From NCBI RefSeq assembly GCF_024022995.1, contig NZ_CP099582.1, positions 1,178,001-1,242,000 of the forward strand: 64,000 nucleotides of DNA. The letters run 5' to 3'. The position numbers were made by a program, and so were the translations under genes. Positions 14,292 through 23,296 of this stretch are shown here, one piece after another. A model generated the notes under the pieces. That model did no database searches. It worked only from the letters and a program-made list of their open reading frames with translations, and was not told the DNA's origin. Each line of letters begins with the position of its first letter. Position 1 is the first letter of the stretch. This DNA comes from Thermococcus aggregans. GTDB lineage: Archaea; Methanobacteriota_B; Thermococci; Thermococcales; Thermococcaceae.

Positions 14292-16961
14292 TCACGAAAG
14301 CCTAATTCCCAGCTTTTTCCTGATTTCATCTACAAGTGGCACAACGGGGAACACTAAAAGCAGCGGTAGCAGCTCTTTTGGCAACATTTCTGTCTTGAAC
14401 ACTGTATTTAATGGTGGAAGTATTGCTATCAACTGAAGAATTATTGCGCCTAACAGAGCCCAAATCAGCTTTTTATTGGCTGGTAATTTGAATATAAGGT
14501 TGTTTTCGCTCCTAGAGACTAGTGCCAGCCCAATTTCAGCAAGCACTAAGCCGGTAAATACAAATGTCCTTGCAATACCCACGCCGTATTTGGGAAGTAG
14601 TAATGCGTAGAATGCCACAGTGGTACTACCCAACAATAGACCCATGAATACGTAGTATGCTAACTTTCTTCTATTGATGAGCCTCTCTTTACGAGGCGGT
14701 CTCTCTAGGAGTCCCGGTTCTGGCGGCTCGAGTCCAAGTGCTATTGCTGGGAAGGAGTCTGTTACTACGTTTATCCATAGCAGTTGAATCGGCAAGAATA
14801 TCATTGGGAGCTTTGCAAAAGCACTTGTGGCTACTGCGACAACTTCAGCAAGATTACATGACAAGAGGAAGTTGATTGGCTTCTTCAAGTTCTCCCAGAT
14901 TAGTCTACCTTCTTTTACTGCCTCTACTATTGTGGCGTAGTTATCGTCTAGCAGAATTAAATCTGCGGCTTCTTTTGCAACATCTGTGCCTCTTATTCCC
15001 ATAGCAACTCCCACATCTGCCGCTTTCAGGGCAGGGGCGTCATTAACACCGTCTCCAGTCATTGCCACTCTGTATCCTTTGCTCTTTAGTGCCCTAACTA
15101 TTCTGACCTTGTGCATTGGGGTCACTCTAGCAAAGACAGTGATGTTGTCTATGACCTTCAGCAGTTCTTCATCGCTCATCTTTTCGAGAGTTGCTCCTTC
15201 AAGAACGTTTTCTTCTGAAACATCTAGTCCAATCATTCTAGCTATTGCCATTGCCGTTAATTTGTGGTCTCCGGTAACGATCACGGTTTTTATTTTGGCT
15301 TTTTTAGTCATTGCTACTGCTTCTTTCACTCCTTCTCTTGGTGGATCGACGATTCCCAATACAGCTAAGAAAACGAGGTCTTTTTCCAATTCTTCATCAT
15401 CTTCTGGTATTTCCTCAATTATCTTATAAGCAACACCAAATGTTCTGTAGCCAGAAGAAGCAAGCCTTTCTATCTCTGAAAGAATGTTTGATTTTATGTC
15501 ATCTGTAAGCGGCTTTTCTACACCGTCGATTCTTACCTTAAATGAGATATCAAGCAACATCTCTGGTGCACCGCTTGATACTACTAGGTAGCGGTCTTGA
15601 TAGGTATGGGCTGTTGTTTTTCTCTTTCTGAAGCGGTCGAAGGGTATTATCTTGACGGTTTTCAACTCATTTATAGCTTTGTTAACACCTTCTGGGCTCA
15701 GGCCTTTGTATGATAAAACCAAAGCGGCTCCTTCTGTTGGCGATCCTTGAATGCTCCATTTTCCTTCTTTGTTTATTAATTTTACATCGGTTGAGATGTG
15801 GGCTGCCAAAATCTCTAATAGGAATTTTAAGTCTGCTTCGTTGTGTTTGCCGTTGCTTAGCTTTAGCTCTCCATGGGGCTCATATCCTGCTCCACTAACA
15901 GAGTACTCCGAGTTGGGGAATTTAACAACTTTGACGGTCATTTCACCTTTCGTGATAGTGCCGGTCTTGTCTGAACATATTACATCAACAGATCCAAGCG
16001 CTTCAATTGCAGACAATCTCTTGACGAGGGCGTTCTTTTTGCTCATTCTTAGAGCCCCTAGTGCCAAAATTGCCGTGGCTATTGCGGGCAGACCTTCGGG
16101 GATAGCAGCGACAGCCAGCGCAATGGAAGCCATTAGTGCGTGTATAACTTGTTCACGGTCAATCAGCACATAGATAGTGAAAACTATTGCCGATAGTGCG
16201 AGGATTACAAGACCAATCCTTTTAGCAAAGTAATCCAGCTCGACTTCTAGCGGCGTTTTTTCTTCTTTGGCTTCTGCCACTTCAACTGCGATTTTTCCCA
16301 ATTCTGTAGTTAAACCGGTCTCAACAATAACGGCTTTTCCTTTCCCTCTAACCACATAAGTCCCTGCAAAAACCATGTTTGTTCTGTTGCTTACGGGAGT
16401 ATCTTCTGGCAGTACTGCATTTGCATCTTTAGCAACTGGGACCGATTCTCCAGTTAGCGATGATTCGTCAACTTCAAGGTTATATGACTCAATAAGACGA
16501 GCATCGGCAGGAATTTTATCGCCTTCAGACAAGATAAGAATATCCCCGGGCACTAGGTTCTTTGAGGGTATTTGTTGCTCCTTGCCATCCCTAATGACCA
16601 AGGATACAGGTTCCATTAACTTTTTTAGGGCTTCTATAGTCTTTTCGGCTCGATACTCTTGCAGAAACCCCATAATACCCATGATGAGGATAACTATTCC
16701 GATAGCTATTGAATCTATAATCTCTCCTAAAAGAGCGGATATTAGGGCTGCGATTATCAGTATTAGTATGAGAAAGTTCTCAAATTGTCTCAGGAATATT
16801 TGAAGTGGGCTTTTCTTTTTTACACTAATCTCGTTGTATCCATGTACCTTCAGTCTTTTATTAGCTTCTTCAGAAGTAAGCCCTTTGGAACTTGTTTTCA
16901 GTATTTTAATGACTTCCTCAGCTGATAGTGAGTGCCAAGGCTTTTTTATTTCTTTTTCCAT
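14292..16961 (-). CDS. P-type cation ATPase, Ca2+ (P2A) type
   Basis: 889-residue ion pump. Domain order is complete: N-terminal cation_ATPase_N helix (WHSLSAEEVIKIL), actuator TGES at 170-173, M4 motif AAIPEGLP at 286-292, phosphorylation site DKTGT at 331-335, nucleotide-binding domain with a KGAPE-equivalent SSGAPE, hinge TGDGVNDAP, then six C-terminal transmembrane segments. IPEGLP in M4 and NxxTD-like LLWINVVTDSFPAIALG in M6 are features of SERCA/PMR1-type Ca2+/Mn2+ pumps rather than heavy-metal (CPC) or K+ pumps. Monocistronic. Start ATG 16961 at MEKEIKKPWH. Confidence 0.9.
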   Translation of the reverse strand: MEKEIKKPWHSLSAEEVIKILKTSSKGLTSEEANKRLKVHGYNEISVKKKSPLQIFLRQFENFLILILIIAALISALLGEIIDSIAIGIVILIMGIMGFLQEYRAEKTIEALKKLMEPVSLVIRDGKEQQIPSKNLVPGDILILSEGDKIPADARLIESYNLEVDESSLTGESVPVAKDANAVLPEDTPVSNRTNMVFAGTYVVRGKGKAVIVETGLTTELGKIAVEVAEAKEEKTPLEVELDYFAKRIGLVILALSAIVFTIYVLIDREQVIHALMASIALAVAAIPEGLPAIATAILALGALRMSKKNALVKRLSAIEALGSVDVICSDKTGTITKGEMTVKVVKFPNSEYSVSGAGYEPHGELKLSNGKHNEADLKFLLEILAAHISTDVKLINKEGKWSIQGSPTEGAALVLSYKGLSPEGVNKAINELKTVKIIPFDRFRKRKTTAHTYQDRYLVVSSGAPEMLLDISFKVRIDGVEKPLTDDIKSNILSEIERLASSGYRTFGVAYKIIEEIPEDDEELEKDLVFLAVLGIVDPPREGVKEAVAMTKKAKIKTVIVTGDHKLTAMAIARMIGLDVSEENVLEGATLEKMSDEELLKVIDNITVFARVTPMHKVRIVRALKSKGYRVAMTGDGVNDAPALKAADVGVAMGIRGTDVAKEAADLILLDDNYATIVEAVKEGRLIWENLKKPINFLLSCNLAEVVAVATSAFAKLPMIFLPIQLLWINVVTDSFPAIALGLEPPEPGLLERPPRKERLINRRKLAYYVFMGLLLGSTTVAFYALLLPKYGVGIARTFVFTGLVLAEIGLALVSRSENNLIFKLPANKKLIWALLGAIILQLIAILPPLNTVFKTEMLPKELLPLLLVFPVVPLVDEIRKKLGIRLS

Positions 16962-17079
16962 ATTGCATCCCAGATAAGTTTGATTAAAAGCGCTTTAAAT
17001 TTTTGCGAAATATCCTATACTGTCGAAATGGCTTTAACATAAATCGCTGTTTCCAAAAACGAGTAAAAAAGAAGGGAAA

Positions 17080-18276
17080 TCATCTTAAGCTTTTCACGAG
17101 CTCTTCTATAACCCCAAGGAATGTCTCAACTTCTTCGAGGCTGTTGTAAACGTGGAACGATGCCCTTACAGTTCCATTTATTCCAAGTTTTTTCATTACT
17201 GGCAGTGCACAGTGGTGACCGCTTCTCACCATAATGTTGTGCTCATCTAATATAGCTGCAACATCGTGTGGATGCAGTGGTGGAACGTTAAAGCTCACGA
17301 CTCCTGCATGTTTCTTTAAGTCTCTTGGCCCATACCATGGCACCTCAAGCTCCGTTAGTCCCTCAGTTGTTCTCTTTACAAGTTTGTGTTCTTGCTTTTC
17401 GATTTTGTCAATGCCTATTTTTTTGATGTACTTTATTCCCGCCGCAAGACCTATTGCTCCGCCGATGTTTGGTGTTCCAGCTTCAAATCGCTCTGGCGGT
17501 TTTGTGAGCTTGTAGTCGTATAAGTCAACATCTTCAATGGTTCCTCCGCCGATTAATGGGGGTTCAAACACGTCAAAGAATTCCTCCCTTATGTAAAGCA
17601 CGCCTATCCCCGTTGGCCCCATTGGGCCCTTGTGACCTGAGAATGCCAAGAAGTCGGCATGTAACTTATCAACGTTAACTTCCATGTGCCCAACGCTTTG
17701 CGCGGCATCAACAACGAATATTGCACCTTCATCTTTTGCCATTTTTCCAATTTCTTCTACTTCATGAATGACTCCAAGGGCGTTGGAGACGTGCTGAATA
17801 GCTACAAGCTTTGCTCCTTTGATTTTCTTTTCTGCATCCGCTAAATCCAAGTTTCCTTCATTGTCTCCTTCAATTATCTCCAGCTTTAGGCCGAGTTTTT
17901 TGGCCAATCTCTGCCATGGGAGCAGATCGGAGTGGTGCTCATATGGAGTTGTTACTATCTTGTCTCCTTTCTTAAAGATGCCCTCCAATCCTAAGGCCGT
18001 TAAATTTAAGCTTTCGCTTGTGTTTTTTGTGAAAACAATCTCTTCAAATTTTGCTCCAATAAATTTTGCCGTAATTTCTCTCGCTTTTTCATATTCATGT
18101 GTCGCCTTTTGAGAAAGCCTGTGCACCCCACGGTGGACGTTTGCTCTGTATTTCAAATAGTACTCGTCCATAGCCTCGACAACAGGTTTGGGGGTTAGAG
18201 AAGTAGCGGTGTTGTCAAAATATATGACCTCTTGGGTCAAGGGGATGTCTTTTCGAACATCATCGGGTATTCTCAT
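17080..18276 (-). CDS. Cysteine desulfurase, SufS-type
   Basis: PLP-dependent class V aminotransferase-fold enzyme that takes sulfur from cysteine for Fe-S clusters, thiamin or tRNA thiolation. From ATG 18276 (RBS GGTGGTT): YFDNTATSLTP near 19-29, D190 (VVDAAQSVGH) under the PLP ring, Schiff-base lysine K216 in SGHKGPMGPTG, and the catalytic cysteine C356 in SGHHCALP. The RSGHHCA form and short Cys loop are of the SufS (group II) type. Divergent from the ECF transporter and separated by a repeat-rich promoter region. Neighbouring ThiR makes a role in thiamin thiazole sulfur conceivable; Fe-S assembly is the default. Confidence 0.88.
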   Translation of the reverse strand: MRIPDDVRKDIPLTQEVIYFDNTATSLTPKPVVEAMDEYYLKYRANVHRGVHRLSQKATHEYEKAREITAKFIGAKFEEIVFTKNTSESLNLTALGLEGIFKKGDKIVTTPYEHHSDLLPWQRLAKKLGLKLEIIEGDNEGNLDLADAEKKIKGAKLVAIQHVSNALGVIHEVEEIGKMAKDEGAIFVVDAAQSVGHMEVNVDKLHADFLAFSGHKGPMGPTGIGVLYIREEFFDVFEPPLIGGGTIEDVDLYDYKLTKPPERFEAGTPNIGGAIGLAAGIKYIKKIGIDKIEKQEHKLVKRTTEGLTELEVPWYGPRDLKKHAGVVSFNVPPLHPHDVAAILDEHNIMVRSGHHCALPVMKKLGINGTVRASFHVYNSLEEVETFLGVIEELVKSLR

Positions 18277-18330
18277 CTTAACCACCGTAGAATTTACTTT
18301 CATAGAACATATAAATGCTTTGCTTCTCAT

Positions 18331-18388
18331 TTTTGTTCCTTCAAATATTCCAATTATGGAACAAAATTTTATAAGTATTGGAACAAAA
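18331..18388. promoter_or_regulatory. Repeated GGAACAAAA motif between cysteine desulfurase and ECF genes
   Basis: Three copies of one motif are packed into 58 bases: TTTTGTTCC at 18331-18339 (minus orientation), ATGGAACAAAA at about 18356-18366 and TTGGAACAAAA at 18378-18388. The first two form an inverted pair and ATTCC-N6-GGAAC makes a further small palindrome at 18347-18361. TTTTATAAG (18367-18375), the likely TATA box of the ECF gene, sits between copies two and three. This layout suits a repressor covering the promoter(s) of the divergent pair. ThiR, encoded 700 bases away, is the obvious candidate, but its binding site is not known to me. Confidence 0.5.
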
Positions 18389-18406
18389 ACGCGAATGGGG
18401 GTTCAA

Positions 18407-18991
18407 ATGAGGACTAAGGAAATAGCGTTAATGGGGTTGCTGTTGAGCTTATCACTGGTATTAGAGATTTCCCCGCTTAAAGTTCCAACTCAATGGGGAA
18501 TGACAATTGACTTGGTGGCGGTTCCTATAGTTGTCATATATGTTTTGCTGGGGTTCTGGAGCAGCGTAACGGCTCTAATGTTGTTGTTCGTGGGGCTGAG
18601 TTTGATATCATCTGCCACTTGGCTCGGGGCTACCATGAAATATTTTGCAACCCTAAGCGTAATAATAGGTCTTGAAATTGCCAAAAAGCTTACAACGTTT
18701 GATTTTAAGCAGCATGAGAAAAGAGATCTCGTTATTTTCCTGCTTGTGGCGTATTTAGCAGGAATTGCAATAAGAATCCCCGCAATGGTTGCAATGAACT
18801 ACTACTTCGCCATGCCGTTTTATTTTGGTATCTCCAGGGAACAGGTAATTCCTATGATTGAGGAATTGTTCCATATCCCGTTCTGGCTGGTAATAGGCAT
18901 ACCAAACGCCATCCAAAGTGCCGTTGATGTTGTAGTTGGGGTTTTAGTCTCCTTACCGGTTATCAGGGCGTTGCCACATATTATTGAATGA
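18407..18991 (+). CDS. ECF transporter S component, substrate unknown (thiamin-related candidate)
   Basis: 194-residue membrane protein with about six hydrophobic helices, the size and pattern of vitamin-binding S subunits of energy-coupling-factor transporters. It begins MRTKEIALMGLLLSLSLVLE, with the basic start and Ala-rich first helix typical of S components. Start ATG 18407 follows GGGGGTT; the long upstream extension in frame runs over the promoter repeats and is not credible. No A/A'/T components are adjacent, as usual for group II ECF systems. Immediate linkage to the ThiR-type regulator suggests thiamin or a precursor (inference). Confidence 0.7.
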   Translation: MRTKEIALMGLLLSLSLVLEISPLKVPTQWGMTIDLVAVPIVVIYVLLGFWSSVTALMLLFVGLSLISSATWLGATMKYFATLSVIIGLEIAKKLTTFDFKQHEKRDLVIFLLVAYLAGIAIRIPAMVAMNYYFAMPFYFGISREQVIPMIEELFHIPFWLVIGIPNAIQSAVDVVVGVLVSLPVIRALPHIIE

Positions 18992-19073
18992 CCCTTTCCA
19001 TCTTTCTGCATTTATTTTAAAATCTGGAAAAGGTTTATAACTTGGTTTTAAAGATAAACAACTGGTGAGGGGA

Positions 19074-19970
19074 ATGAAAACCCCGTGTGAATTTTGGGCT
19101 GAAGAGGTCATGCCTACCCTTAGGGCAAACGTTGCTCGGATTTTATACTCCAAGGGCTTAACTCAGGCAAAAATAGCGGAGTATTTAGGGATTACTCAAG
19201 CAATGGTTAGCAAATACCTGACTGGCAAATACAAAAAATTAGAGGGAAGGCTTGGCAAGGAGATTGAGAAAGTTGCCGAAGAAGTTGCGAGCCTTATTTT
19301 GTATGGGGCAAAGAAGGAAGATTTGGTGAGGTTTTTAAACAGAAAGTTCTTTGAGATGTTCAAAAGCGGTATTCTCTGTAAGGATTATTTAAACTATATC
19401 GGGAGCAACGACGAATCTTTATGCAGGGAGATATTTTCAGAAGAGCCTTCAAGAAATCAGATTCTGGAGGAACTGTCATTAGCTTTAAATGAACTGCTTC
19501 GCGATGAGAAGTTCCTAGACCTCATACCTGAAATCAGGAGCAACTTTGCTTATTCTCTTCCAAAACCAAAGGAAAAGAACGATGTTGCAGCTATTCCAGG
19601 GAGGATAACTGTAGTAAAAGGAAAGGCATACGCGCTGCCTCCCGAGTTTGGAGTGAGTGAGCATATGGCGGATGTATTAATTAGACTCTCTGAGATCTTT
19701 CCAGAGATTAGAAGCGTTTTGAACATAAGATACAACGAGAGAGTACTCAATGCCCTTAAAAGGGCAGGCTTTAAAATTGGGACTATAGAAAAGAGCGAGA
19801 GGAGTGAGGAAGAAACCGTTGAACTAATAATCGAGGAGTTCAAAAAGAAGGGTGCCCTTGATGCAGTGGTAGATAAAGGTGGATTCGGAATAGAACCGTG
19901 TGTCTACATTTTTGGTAAGAACCCAATAGAGGTCGTTGAAAAAGTTAAAAAACTGGAGCGTTTCCTATGA
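19074..19970 (+). CDS. thiR: ThiR-type regulator: HTH domain fused to ThiN-like domain
   Basis: 298 residues. The N-terminal helix-turn-helix reads LTQAKIAEYLGITQAMVSKYLTGKY at about residues 28-52. The C-terminal half (AAIPGRITVVKGKAYALPPEFG to the end) is a ThiN-like domain, the archaeal thiamin-phosphate-synthase fold, with RYNERVLNALKRAGF and DKGGFGIEPCVYIFG. Archaeal ThiR proteins have this architecture and repress thiamin genes upon binding thiamin phosphates (established for the family). The start is ATG 19074 after GGTGAGGGG; TATA at about 19033-19039. Upstream lies the ECF S component; the VanZ-like gene starts in its stop codon (ATGA). Confidence 0.8.
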   Translation: MKTPCEFWAEEVMPTLRANVARILYSKGLTQAKIAEYLGITQAMVSKYLTGKYKKLEGRLGKEIEKVAEEVASLILYGAKKEDLVRFLNRKFFEMFKSGILCKDYLNYIGSNDESLCREIFSEEPSRNQILEELSLALNELLRDEKFLDLIPEIRSNFAYSLPKPKEKNDVAAIPGRITVVKGKAYALPPEFGVSEHMADVLIRLSEIFPEIRSVLNIRYNERVLNALKRAGFKIGTIEKSERSEEETVELIIEEFKKKGALDAVVDKGGFGIEPCVYIFGKNPIEVVEKVKKLERFL

Positions 19971-20266
19971 AATCCATTAGGTACCTCTATCTTCTTTTTC
20001 TAGCTTATGCAAATCTTTCTCCTAAAGTTCCTTCTGCTGGAGTGGTGGGAGGGGACAAAATAGCACATTTCTTGGAGTTCCTTATCCTTGGCTTAATAAC
20101 TGGAAACAAGCTGTACGTTGTTTTCCCGGTTATTTTTGAGTCTCTTCAACTTTTCATTCCCGGGAGGAGTTTTTCCTTCATGGATATGGCCGCAAATCTA
20201 ATAGGGTTTGGAGTTGGGTATTTAGTATGGAGGTGGTGGAATGAAGGTAGTAACGGAAGAACTTAG
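19967..20266 (+). CDS. VanZ-like small membrane protein
   Basis: 99 residues, three to four hydrophobic helices. Motifs of the VanZ family are visible: GGDKIAHFLEFLILG, where the KxxHxxxF signature lies, and FMDMAANLIGFGVGYLVW at the end. The function of such proteins outside glycopeptide resistance is unknown. The start overlaps the ThiR stop by four bases and the frame overlaps the next gene by 26 bases, so all three are likely one transcript. Confidence 0.75.
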   Translation: MKSIRYLYLLFLAYANLSPKVPSAGVVGGDKIAHFLEFLILGLITGNKLYVVFPVIFESLQLFIPGRSFSFMDMAANLIGFGVGYLVWRWWNEGSNGRT

Positions 20267-20654
20267 ATTTTCCACGAAAGGGGAGATAGACCTCGTGGAC
20301 ATAACCTCTGAGGTCGAGGAAATAGTGGAAAGAAGTGGGATAAAGGAAGGTCAGGTTTTGGTGTTTGTCCCCGGAGCTACTGGAGCCGTGGTGACAATAG
20401 AACACGAAAAAGGTCTTCTTGAGGATTTTAAAAGAATCCTGAAGGAAATTGTCCCTAAAGGTGCTGGTTACAAGCATGATATAATAGACAACAACGCTCA
20501 CTCCCACCTGAGGGCTACCCTCCTGGGACCTTCACTTGTTCTCCCCGTTGTTGATGGGAAAGTTGTTAGAGGGATATGGCAGCAGATATTCTTCGTAGAG
20601 CTTGACGTAAGGCCGAGGAGGAGGAAATTAGTAGTTCAGGTAATGGGATATTAG
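20241..20654 (+). CDS. YjbQ/UPF0047 family protein
   Basis: 137-residue protein of the YjbQ (UPF0047) family. Conserved signatures: GQVLVFVPGATGAVVTIEHE, NAHSHLRATLLGPS and the end RGIWQQIFFVELDVRPRRRKLVVQVMG. Some members show weak thiamin-phosphate-synthase activity (reported for the family), which fits its position directly behind ThiR. Start ATG 20241 has GGAGGTGG upstream. It ends four bases inside the convergent MBL hydrolase gene. Confidence 0.85.
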   Translation: MKVVTEELRFSTKGEIDLVDITSEVEEIVERSGIKEGQVLVFVPGATGAVVTIEHEKGLLEDFKRILKEIVPKGAGYKHDIIDNNAHSHLRATLLGPSLVLPVVDGKVVRGIWQQIFFVELDVRPRRRKLVVQVMGY

Positions 20655-21406
20655 ATTCTCAAAATCATGAAGTCCTTTCCTACTATTCCATTTTCTCCAA
20701 CTTTTTCCTCCAGCTCTTCGTGAGTGTAGTTTGAGTGGCTTATGTGGACAAAGAGCGTCTTTTTTGCTTCTACTCTCTGGGCCAGTTTAACCGCATCTTC
20801 CACTCCAAGGTGGGTTTTGGGAATTGAATACTTATGAGTCATTTCAGAGACCAGAAGGTCTGCTCCTTGGATTTCCTTTAAGACTTCTTCATCTTTTAGA
20901 ATTTCCGGCCCTGTGTCTCCAGTTATGGCGATTTTCTTGTTGCTTATCCTTAAAATGAACCCTCCAGCTACTTCTCCCGGCTGATGGACAACGGGAAAGT
21001 GCTTGACCTCAAACTTTTCGAATTCATACCACCTATTGAATTCCAGAGGGATGTATTTCCATTCTCTCTGGCCTAAGAAAGTCTCCTGCAGGAGCTTTGC
21101 AGTAGAGAGTGTTTTCTCATGGGCATAAAAGCTGACTTCCTTGAAAACCTGCAGTTCGGGAACTCCGGCAATGTGGTCAAAGTGGGGATGCGTTATGAAG
21201 ACTCTCTCAATTTTCTCGTTTAAATGCCTCAGGTGGTAATAAAGATCTGGGGAAGGATCTATGAGAGCGTTTATTTTGGGAATATACAGTGAAAACCTCG
21301 TTCGTTGGTACTGTGGGAATTTTCTCGCCCTTGTGCAGTTCTCACAGTTGCACAGTGCCTTAGGTGTCCCGCTGTAGGATCCAGAGCCTAGGAGAATAAC
21401 CTTCAT
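20651..21406 (-). CDS. MBL-fold metallohydrolase (PhnP-like)
   Basis: 251-residue metallo-beta-lactamase fold enzyme. Metal-binding THPHFDHIAG near residue 75 and later single ligands (GDTGPE; HISHSNYTHEEL) give a dinuclear site. The N-terminal KVILLGSGSYSGTP plus a CNCENC segment (three Cys within about 15 residues of the start region) matches PhnP-type phosphodiesterases, which bind an extra structural zinc there. Its start ATG 21406 follows GGGGGGAG and overlaps the end of the YgjP-like gene. Confidence 0.8.
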   Translation of the reverse strand: MKVILLGSGSYSGTPKALCNCENCTRARKFPQYQRTRFSLYIPKINALIDPSPDLYYHLRHLNEKIERVFITHPHFDHIAGVPELQVFKEVSFYAHEKTLSTAKLLQETFLGQREWKYIPLEFNRWYEFEKFEVKHFPVVHQPGEVAGGFILRISNKKIAITGDTGPEILKDEEVLKEIQGADLLVSEMTHKYSIPKTHLGVEDAVKLAQRVEAKKTLFVHISHSNYTHEELEEKVGENGIVGKDFMILRI

Positions 21407-22062
21407 TTCTCTCCCCCCAAGATTTCTTTCCATATGGGGTTGCTATGAACTATTACCCACCACTCCTTAAGTTCTTTCCTCTTTTTTCTCCAGTCAGGAT
21501 GGAATTTCTCAACTAGCCTCCAGAACCTTTTGGAATGGTTCATCTCTACCAGATGCGCAACTTCATGTGTAACGAGGTATTCAATGAGCTCTAAAGGTAG
21601 GGCAAGCATTGCCAAATTAAAGCTCAAGTTTCCTTTTGGAGAACAGCTTCCCCACCTTGTCCTCTGTTTTCGAATAAAAACTCTCTTCGGCTTAACTCCT
21701 AAACTTGCCGCACGTTCTTCAATAATGGGCATTATTAATGTTCTAAGCTCTTTCTTTAGGCCTTTCTCAAGCTTTCTCTTGTCTGAGAGGTCCAGGATTT
21801 TATTGTCGAGTAGAATAACCCCGCATCTAGAGGAGTAAAACTTCCCGAGGTAGGGAAATCCTCGAATCTCTTTTGCTCTTTCCACGCTCTCCAGCTTCGA
21901 TAGTATCCATTTTTCTTTTTCTTTTAAGAACTTTTCAACGTTCTTTGTCGGAGAAACGACATGAAGCTTGCCTTCTGGGCTTACATAGATTCTCACGTAC
22001 CTTACATTTCTCACACTGACTTCATACTGGATTTTCTTACCATTAAGCTCTATTTCTGGCAT
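21403..22062 (-). CDS. YgjP-like metallopeptidase domain protein (DUF45)
   Basis: 219 residues of the YgjP/SprT-like M48-type family. The zinc motif THEVAHLVEMNHSKRFW contains HExxH with a third His nine residues on. An upstream TRWGSCSPKGNLSFN is the family hallmark strand. A beta-rich N-terminal part (VRNVRYVRIYVSPEGKLHVVSP) precedes it. In bacteria such genes are often linked to type I restriction; no such system is present here. Shares a transcript with the downstream MBL gene. Confidence 0.82.
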   Translation of the reverse strand: MPEIELNGKKIQYEVSVRNVRYVRIYVSPEGKLHVVSPTKNVEKFLKEKEKWILSKLESVERAKEIRGFPYLGKFYSSRCGVILLDNKILDLSDKRKLEKGLKKELRTLIMPIIEERAASLGVKPKRVFIRKQRTRWGSCSPKGNLSFNLAMLALPLELIEYLVTHEVAHLVEMNHSKRFWRLVEKFHPDWRKKRKELKEWWVIVHSNPIWKEILGGEK

Positions 22063-22129
22063 GTTTCCTTCTTGCGCTTCAGAGAATTTAAGTGTTTGTA
22101 CTCTAAGGAGCCCAAGCGGAAGGTACTAA

Positions 22130-22240
22130 AGCATTGAGACCAAAACTTATTGGGATGGGAAACTGCAGAGAGGCTCCAATAAGAGGGTCTTAACTGCCGC
22201 TGAGTTCTTGGGAAAGAGACCAAAAGTTCTGGAAGTTTAG
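22130..22240 (+). pseudogene. Short coding remnant
   Basis: An open frame without start codon reads SIETKTYWDGKLQRG and then NKRVLTAAEFLGKRPKVLEV to a TAG. Its composition (Lys/Arg/Leu rich, no bias of AT-rich spacer DNA) looks protein-like, as if it were the 3' end of a lost gene. The family was not recognised, so this is only a suspicion. No other gene was seen between 22063 and 22292. Confidence 0.25.
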
Positions 22241-22298
22241 TATGATATTGAGTTATCGTTTTAACCTCCTAATCAAATTTACTTTTAGGGTGATGGTA

Positions 22299-23183
22299 GT
22301 GGACGTTGGAACAGCTGACAAACTTAGAATATATGTTTTAGCCGAGGATTATGCCGGCTACAACAGTCCATTTTTAGCTCAACATGGAATCTCCTTCCTA
22401 ATAGAGGTAAAGTTTAACGGAAATACACGAAGAATACTCTTTGATGTTGGTTCTTACGCTGAGCCAGTTCTCTTTAATATGGAGCTTTTAAGCATTGACC
22501 CAAAAACAGTAGATATGATAATACTTTCACACAGCCATTTTGATCACACAGGCGGTTTACTGGGCATCATGAAGAAAATAAATAAGGAGGTTCCTATCTT
22601 TGCCCATCCCGAGATTTTTAAAGTGAGCTTTGCTACAGAACCGGAGTTCACTTATGCAGGAATTCCACCATTGAGAGGAGGCTCAAAAGGTGAAATTGAG
22701 AAGCTTGGTGGTATTTGGGTTCTGAGCAGAGACCCCATAAGGCTAATGCCGGGTGTTTTTACGCTTGGGGAAGTATCAAAAGAAGAAAAAGTTGGGTTCG
22801 AGAAAAATGTCACGATAAGCCTTTACAAGCTTGAAAAGGGAAGATTAGTTCCAGATGAAGTTGAAGATGAGATAGGGCTTGCAATAAATACTAAAAAAGG
22901 CCTAGTTGTTATTGGAGGATGCTCCCATCCTGGCATCGTCAGCATGACGAGGAAAGCCATAAAAATAAGCGGAATTGATCAAGTATATGCCGTTGTAGGA
23001 GGATTTCACCTGATATCTGCAGATGAAGAAAGAATTCAGAAGACTGTAGAAGCATTTAAAGAGCTGGGAGTTAAGAAAATTTATACTGGGCACTGTACAG
23101 GACTTAGAGCTGAAGCCACCTTTGCGAGAGAATTCGGGAAGAATTTTGAAAAACTCCATTCTGGAAAAGTCATAGAAATCTAG
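22299..23183 (+). CDS. MBL-fold metallohydrolase (MJ0301 / dihydropterin-RFA-P-synthase-annotated family)
   Basis: About 294 residues. Dinuclear metal site SHSHFDHTGG near residue 83, later GGCSHPG and YTGHCTG. The order HxHxDH, CSHPG, GHCT is characteristic of archaeal MBL proteins often named 7,8-dihydropterin-6-methyl-4-(beta-D-ribofuranosyl)aminobenzene-phosphate synthase; that activity is not proven for this branch and the organism makes no tetrahydromethanopterin by current knowledge. I chose GTG 22299 (five bases after GGGTGAT); ATG 22293 overlaps the RBS, and ATG 22242 adds an unsupported hydrophobic leader. Confidence 0.78.
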   Translation: MDVGTADKLRIYVLAEDYAGYNSPFLAQHGISFLIEVKFNGNTRRILFDVGSYAEPVLFNMELLSIDPKTVDMIILSHSHFDHTGGLLGIMKKINKEVPIFAHPEIFKVSFATEPEFTYAGIPPLRGGSKGEIEKLGGIWVLSRDPIRLMPGVFTLGEVSKEEKVGFEKNVTISLYKLEKGRLVPDEVEDEIGLAINTKKGLVVIGGCSHPGIVSMTRKAIKISGIDQVYAVVGGFHLISADEERIQKTVEAFKELGVKKIYTGHCTGLRAEATFAREFGKNFEKLHSGKVIEI

Positions 23184-23296
23184 GCACTATTGAGGTTTTC
23201 ACCTTTCATTATGAAACGTTTATTAATCTTGCAAAAGGGTGGAAAATTTGACAGAAAAACATTAAGAGAGGCAAGGAGGGTACTTGAAGGAATCAC

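Noticed and set aside
18188-18406. N-terminal extension of the ECF S component
   Set aside because: The frame is open across the repeat-bearing promoter and TATA box, so it cannot be transcribed from the likely start.
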